64,000 bases of DNA from Dolichospermum sp. FACHB-1091 (lineage in GTDB: Bacteria; Cyanobacteriota; Cyanobacteriia; Cyanobacteriales; Nostocaceae), in contig NZ_JACJSB010000005.1 in assembly GCF_014697585.1 (NCBI RefSeq), positions 62,001-126,000 on the forward strand, given 5' to 3'. The notes below the pieces were generated by a model. It was given only the letters and a program-made list of their open reading frames with translations, was not told where the DNA came from and searched no databases. A program made the translations under genes and the position numbers. Below, piece after piece: positions 63,420 to 64,000 of the stretch. Every line of letters begins with the position of its first letter. The first letter of the stretch is position 1.

Positions 63420-64000
63420 TTACTCTTTTAGTAATAAATAAAATAGTAAACCATTACCGCCAGAAATACCAGCGCGATCGCCGGCTAATTGACCAGAACC
63501 CATAAAATAATCAACTCTTCCTGGTCCTTTAATTGCACTACCGGTATCCTGATCTAAAACAAAACGGTTCACTAGACGAGATTCCAACTTGCCACGATTA
63601 TTAGGGTAGGGAAAGGAATTGACAATTAGTGCCAATGCTCCCGGAGGCATGATATCTTTGTCCGTAGCAATAGAACGTTCAGCGGTTACAGGTATGATAA
63701 GACTACCCGTAGCAGGTCTACCGTTAGTTTCCGCAAAGAAAACAAACCTTTCCCAACGCGGTAAATAATTGCTTAACTGTCTGGGATTTTCCCGGAAATA
63801 ACTAATTAATTTGGGCATAGTTAGGCCGCTCAGGGGTAGTTTACCATCTTTTGCCAATTCTTTACCGATACTCGTCCAGGGATAATCCGTTCCTCCAGCA
63901 TAACCAACAGATGTTCTTTGGCCATTAGTTAATCTAATTTGGGCAGAACCTTGGATATGAATCATGTATGGTTCTAAACGATTACTAAACCAGAGAATTT
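63420..64000 (-). CDS. mltA: Membrane-bound lytic murein transglycosylase A, N-terminus cut by window edge
   Basis: Lytic transglycosylase that cleaves murein glycan strands to 1,6-anhydro-muropeptides. The frame is open through the right edge; the visible 193 residues begin ILWFSNRLEPYMIHIQGSAQ, matching the MltA barrel core, and include TSVGYAGGTDYPWTSIGKEL, ALIVNSFPYPNN, and the 3D-domain acid pattern FVLDQDTGSAIKGPGRVDYF with D-x-G-x-A-I-x-G-x-x-R-x-D as in MltA. The N-terminal half and any signal peptide are outside the window. The gene end is followed by a strong shared terminator. Confidence 0.92.
   Translation of the reverse strand, partial: ILWFSNRLEPYMIHIQGSAQIRLTNGQRTSVGYAGGTDYPWTSIGKELAKDGKLPLSGLTMPKLISYFRENPRQLSNYLPRWERFVFFAETNGRPATGSLIIPVTAERSIATDKDIMPPGALALIVNSFPYPNNRGKLESRLVNRFVLDQDTGSAIKGPGRVDYFMGSGQLAGDRAGISGGNGLLFYLLLKE

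Noticed and set aside
1-64000. tRNA, rRNA, tmRNA, RNase P RNA and riboswitches
   Set aside because: I looked for their typical conserved stretches on both strands by eye and found none convincing; a covariance-model scan would be needed to exclude them.

Overview
The window looks like chromosome of a filamentous, heterocyst-forming cyanobacterium of the Nostocales (Anabaena, Dolichospermum or Nodularia type). The evidence is a form IB rbcL-rbcX-rbcS operon, ferredoxin-dependent nitrate and nitrite reductases behind an NtcA-type promoter, a DevBCA-type exporter, abundant GCGATCGC (HIP1) sites, an ATTTTAG heptamer tandem repeat, and the short dispersed intergenic repeats usual in this group. 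Base composition is AT-rich. No tRNA, rRNA or CRISPR array was seen.

Layout. 0-6.4 kb: edge-truncated PsiE-like gene, then the nitrate assimilation operon nirA-nrtP-narB (minus strand), using an MFS permease rather than an ABC transporter. 6.5-10.1 kb: a zinc-ribbon plus duplicated-domain gene pair, hsp20 with a strong terminator, an orphan type II thioesterase and a DUF4926 remnant. 10.4-14.9 kb: a Wzy-like polymerase, two tandem MptE-like/sialyltransferase-like genes, an IS1634-like remnant and a GNAT gene. 15.3-20.4 kb: a 1664-residue RTX surface protein with four nearly identical internal repeats. 20.5-24.6 kb: PIN/Phd toxin-antitoxin pair, the Rubisco operon and a possible small RNA or 22-residue ORF. 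24.6-29.1 kb: PHP phosphoesterase, purM, an archaeal-like thymidylate synthase homologue with DUF4346, and a PD-(D/E)XK protein.

29.1-43.3 kb is the most interesting region. On the minus strand lie a KS-AT polyketide synthase subunit (frameshifted at a G7 run), a giant ACP-KR-DH-PPTase-double-hotdog subunit, a carotenoid-desaturase/retinol-saturase-like flavoprotein, and DevB, DevC and DevA export genes. These are followed by a small ORF, dCTP deaminase, a membrane-anchored dCTP-deaminase-like protein and a nuclease-like protein. KS-AT-ACP-KR-DH-PPTase is the domain order of enediyne-type iterative synthases, and the C-terminal hotdog carries a motif like enediyne thioesterases. I infer a self-phosphopantetheinylating polyene or lipid synthase with its own tailoring flavoprotein and envelope exporter.

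43.4-64 kb: mostly housekeeping genes (CobO-like protein, rph, MlaE-type permease, tmk-holB, moaE, EamA transporter, LD-carboxypeptidase, mutT, DUF1517, glycosyltransferase, thiS-thiE, panB, edge-truncated mltA). Interspersed are two parallel beta-helix (DUF1565) surface proteins, one with six SLH motifs, an IS605/TnpB remnant and an inverted-repeat element.
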